DNA from: CAIOZW01 sp049317725
GTDB lineage: Bacteria > Acidobacteriota > Blastocatellia > RBC074
DNA: 20,418 nucleotides
Direction: 5' to 3'
Assembly (NCBI GenBank): GCA_049317725.1
Contig: JBMOHS010000061.1
Span: forward strand, 1-20,418
Every line of letters starts with the position of its first letter. Position 1 is the first letter of the stretch. Position numbers and translations under genes: made by a program. Below are positions 19,701-20,418 of this stretch, piece after piece. Under the pieces are notes generated by a model. The model ran no database searches. It was given only the letters and a program-made list of their open reading frames with translations, and was not told the DNA's origin.

Positions 19701-19993
19701 ACCACTTCGCTCTCCTCCGGGTTCCCCGGCACGATCGGTCTCACCCCCGATCGCGTCTTGCGCAGCGCCTCCTCCCGCACATCCAGCCGCATCCCGGCTT
19801 GGCGGCCGCTCTTGTCCGGCCCATGACATCGAAAACAGGTGTCCGAGAAGATCGGACGGATGTCCCGATTGAAACTGACGGGCGGCTCACTCGCCCTCGT
19901 CGCCGGATCGAACTCACCCCCAGCCAGGCTGGCGACCCATAGCCCAGCTATTAACCCCAGTGCGATCTTCCCGCTACGTCGAACTCTTTTCAT
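16784..19993 (-). CDS. PSCyt1-DUF1549-DUF1553 exported cytochrome-like protein
   Basis: This is a 1069-aa exported protein with the planctomycete-type cytochrome architecture. After a signal peptide (residues 5-25) comes a PSCyt1 domain with CFRCH (C53-H57) and a likely axial Met110 in EVMPP. The DUF1549 domain (about 158-365) includes the block HWMDAVRYADTAGFHGDN and a second heme-type motif CAECH (C340-H344) in CAECHDHKFDP. A variable beta-rich middle region follows (about 440-660; discoidin- or laminin-like by appearance only). Last comes the DUF1553 domain (about 770-1030), with LANWLVARENPLTARVFANR, a HTYRQS motif and NTPLQALVLLNDP. ATG at 19993 has a modest AGGCGAG site. It is first in a two-gene unit with the DUF1501 gene. 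Its biochemical role is unknown; proposals for the family centre on extracellular redox or polysaccharide breakdown. Confidence 0.95.
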   Translation of the reverse strand: MKRVRRSGKIALGLIAGLWVASLAGGEFDPATRASEPPVSFNRDIRPIFSDTCFRCHGPDKSGRQAGMRLDVREEALRKTRSGVRPIVPGNPEESEVVRRIFSTEPAEVMPPEEAHKSLTVQQKELIKRWIAEGAAYEGHWAYQAVTRPAVPAGGTRVNNPIDRFVQRRLAEAGLAPAPEADRRTLIRRVMLDLTGIPPTQAEIAAFVDDPAPDAYARLVDRLLASPRYAEKQAMHWMDAVRYADTAGFHGDNAFPAWPYRDYVLRAFRNNVPFDRFTREQLAGDLIPEATEEQKVASAYNRLTRMSSEGGLQPAEYLAKYAADRVRTTSIVWMGATMGCAECHDHKFDPYLAKDFYSMKAFFADIKETGLVASRGKEAWGSRMTLPTPAQREGHVALTKRLEEQRAALRRAVEALPDLGERESRLREDYRAGRFEWLFQRPVSATATGGARATIYNDRRLTVTEYLDGNLVTKEIDGDGLIVVEGPNPENSTYTVRFRPAAGTWTALGIEVAQDESLPANRIARGADRFVVSEVEAGVAAPGPRPLTFTLATSDRAGEWPENHPMNAIDQDRATGWGSSWEGGRGAFLALRLATPLKADGETIVEVRLRQDSPLRRATIGRFRIALASATHAWPDVQAKMAKPLRGLPSGLARILDLAPAERTRAQRESLLDHLAWSDPAFEPEVIRLARLEAELDRLTSQIPQVVYTEAVPPVETKILPRGNFLDESGEVVTPAIPVTFGRLPVDGRRATRMDLANWLVARENPLTARVFANRMWRQFFGVGLSKTLDDLGSQGEWPTHPELLDWLAAEFMEPSLDGASHSWDVRHLIRTIVLSHTYRQSALSPPDERDPDNRLLSRQNRLRVDAEIVRDIALSVSGLLVERLGGPSIKPVQPERYLAALNFPQRDYSADRGEDLYRRGLYVHWQRTFLHPSLSTFDAPSREECTVNRVNSNTPLQALVLLNDPIFVESARAFAARALREGGLTPREQIRWAFATATGRPPTAEETAILSELHRESRAAFLADPAGAARLRAIGEAPAGRGLPPVRLAAMTAVTRAILNLHETITRN

Positions 19994-20068
19994 TACACAC
20001 TCGCCTGATGAGTCAAGACTATTTTTGAAGAATGGATCCGGCCCACGATCGCGACCCAGACACGCCTG

Positions 20069-20089
20069 AGTATAACAGCCCTAGCTAGG
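20069..20089 (-). promoter_or_regulatory. Candidate extended -10 promoter and palindrome upstream of DUF1549/DUF1553 gene
   Basis: On the minus strand, TGTTATACT (20069-20077) reads as an extended -10 element, about 75-80 bp upstream of the ATG at 19993. It is overlapped upstream by a perfect 10-bp palindrome, CCTAGCTAGG (20080-20089), in the -35 zone, a position fitting a regulator site. No good -35 hexamer is present, and this is pattern evidence only. Confidence 0.35.
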
Positions 20090-20109
20090 AACGGAGAATG
20101 AGGTAAATG

Positions 20110-20290
20110 GAGAATGGAGAACAGTCGTTTCACACTGGTGAGGGGCGACCTTTGCCCGTCGAGATCGTAAAAAAAGGGCCGCTGCGATTTTTAGGGGCTG
20201 CTCTATTTTCCATTGAAGGAACGATGTGGCAACCACAAGGGTTGCGCCCTACAACTCACACCTGCCGTGTTGAAACGAGGCATCCTGGGT
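20110..20290. repeat. Decayed copy C of the intergenic repeat unit
   Basis: The block order of 7260-7423 recurs here. GAGAATGGAGAA, TCACAC, CTTTGCC, an A-run and GCTGCGATT lead into a shortened double-hairpin module (20190-20253). That module has lost about 12 bases of its first hairpin but keeps GGCAACC/GGTTGC in the second. The tail ACTCACAC..GCCGTGTTGAAACGA..TCCTGGGTGG is nearly that of copy B. The unit lies in the 425-bp gene-free right end of the window. Confidence 0.7.
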
Positions 20291-20299
20291 GGCACACCC

Positions 20300-20367
20300 C
20301 TCGCCCCTGCTCCCTCTTCCCTCCTCTCGCCCCTCGCCCCTCGCCCCTCACCCCTGACACCTGATCC
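20300..20367. repeat. 7-bp periodic C-rich array
   Basis: Six consecutive heptads occupy 20326-20367: CTCGCCC three times, then CTCACCC, CTGACAC and CTGATCC. Three looser heptads precede them at 20300-20320 (CTCGCCC, CTGCTCC, CTCTTCC), with a 5-bp slip between. The strand asymmetry is extreme, with almost no G on the plus strand. It resembles short tandem heptamer repeats described in some bacterial groups. Confidence 0.75.
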
Positions 20368-20385
20368 CTTTTCTCTCCTCCTCCC

Positions 20386-20412
20386 CCTTGGCGTCTTCGC
20401 GCCTTCGCGTGA
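20386..20412. repeat. GCGTCTTCGCGCCTTCGCGTGA-type periodic sequence (partial)
   Basis: The right end reads CTTGGCGTC-TTCGCGCCT-TCGCGTGAG, three 9-base steps with a shared CGC core. This is a common form of intergenic repeat in environmental genomes. A short related piece on the other strand is near 6770-6780. The element may run past the window edge. Confidence 0.4.
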
Positions 20413-20418
20413 GCCTCT

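Overview
The window is a GC-rich piece of bacterial chromosome in which eleven of twelve recognisable genes lie on the minus strand. The only plus-strand gene is a small unknown ORF at 6808-7149. Gene content suggests an environmental bacterium of the Acidobacteriota or Planctomycetota type: paired DUF1549/DUF1553 cytochrome and DUF1501 genes, Tat-exported beta-propeller and amidohydrolase proteins, a caspase-like protease and CXXCH proteins. Intergenic DNA is full of small palindromic and periodic repeats. The phylum call is inference; no rRNA or tRNA gene was seen.

Layout, read in the direction of transcription (right to left). 19993-15300: a two-gene unit encoding a 1069-aa DUF1549/DUF1553 di-CXXCH protein and a Tat-exported DUF1501 protein. 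15299-14334: almost 1 kb without a convincing gene. 14333-7710: five exported proteins in a row. They are a cytochrome c fused to a copper monooxygenase-like (PHM/DBM) module, a Tat-exported metal-dependent amidohydrolase, a secreted two-domain VOC (glyoxalase-fold) protein, a secreted two-domain beta-barrel-like protein and a hexaheme cytochrome c. 7709-7150: a block of palindromic repeats, then the small plus-strand gene. 6510-18: a Tat-exported PQQ-type beta-propeller, a cytoplasmic metacaspase-like protease, an exported S9 prolyl oligopeptidase and a GMC oxidoreductase carrying a ferredoxin-like Cys cluster.

Working interpretation (inference): the 14333-7710 block could be an extracytoplasmic oxidation/hydrolysis route, with copper monooxygenation, ring or C-C cleavage by VOC and amidohydrolase proteins, and electron removal through multiheme cytochromes. 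The substrate cannot be read from the sequence.

The most distinctive non-coding observations are four. (1) Two copies of a small inverted-repeat element (4000-4148 and 12785-12863) share a 31/32-base end, and one is flanked by a 9-bp direct repeat. (2) Three copies of a double-hairpin repeat (two at 7349-7596, one decayed at 20190-20253) sit inside a larger conserved unit. (3) An 11-bp tandem array lies in the leader of the amidohydrolase gene. (4) A 7-bp periodic C-rich array occurs near the right end, with a short similar stretch at the left end.
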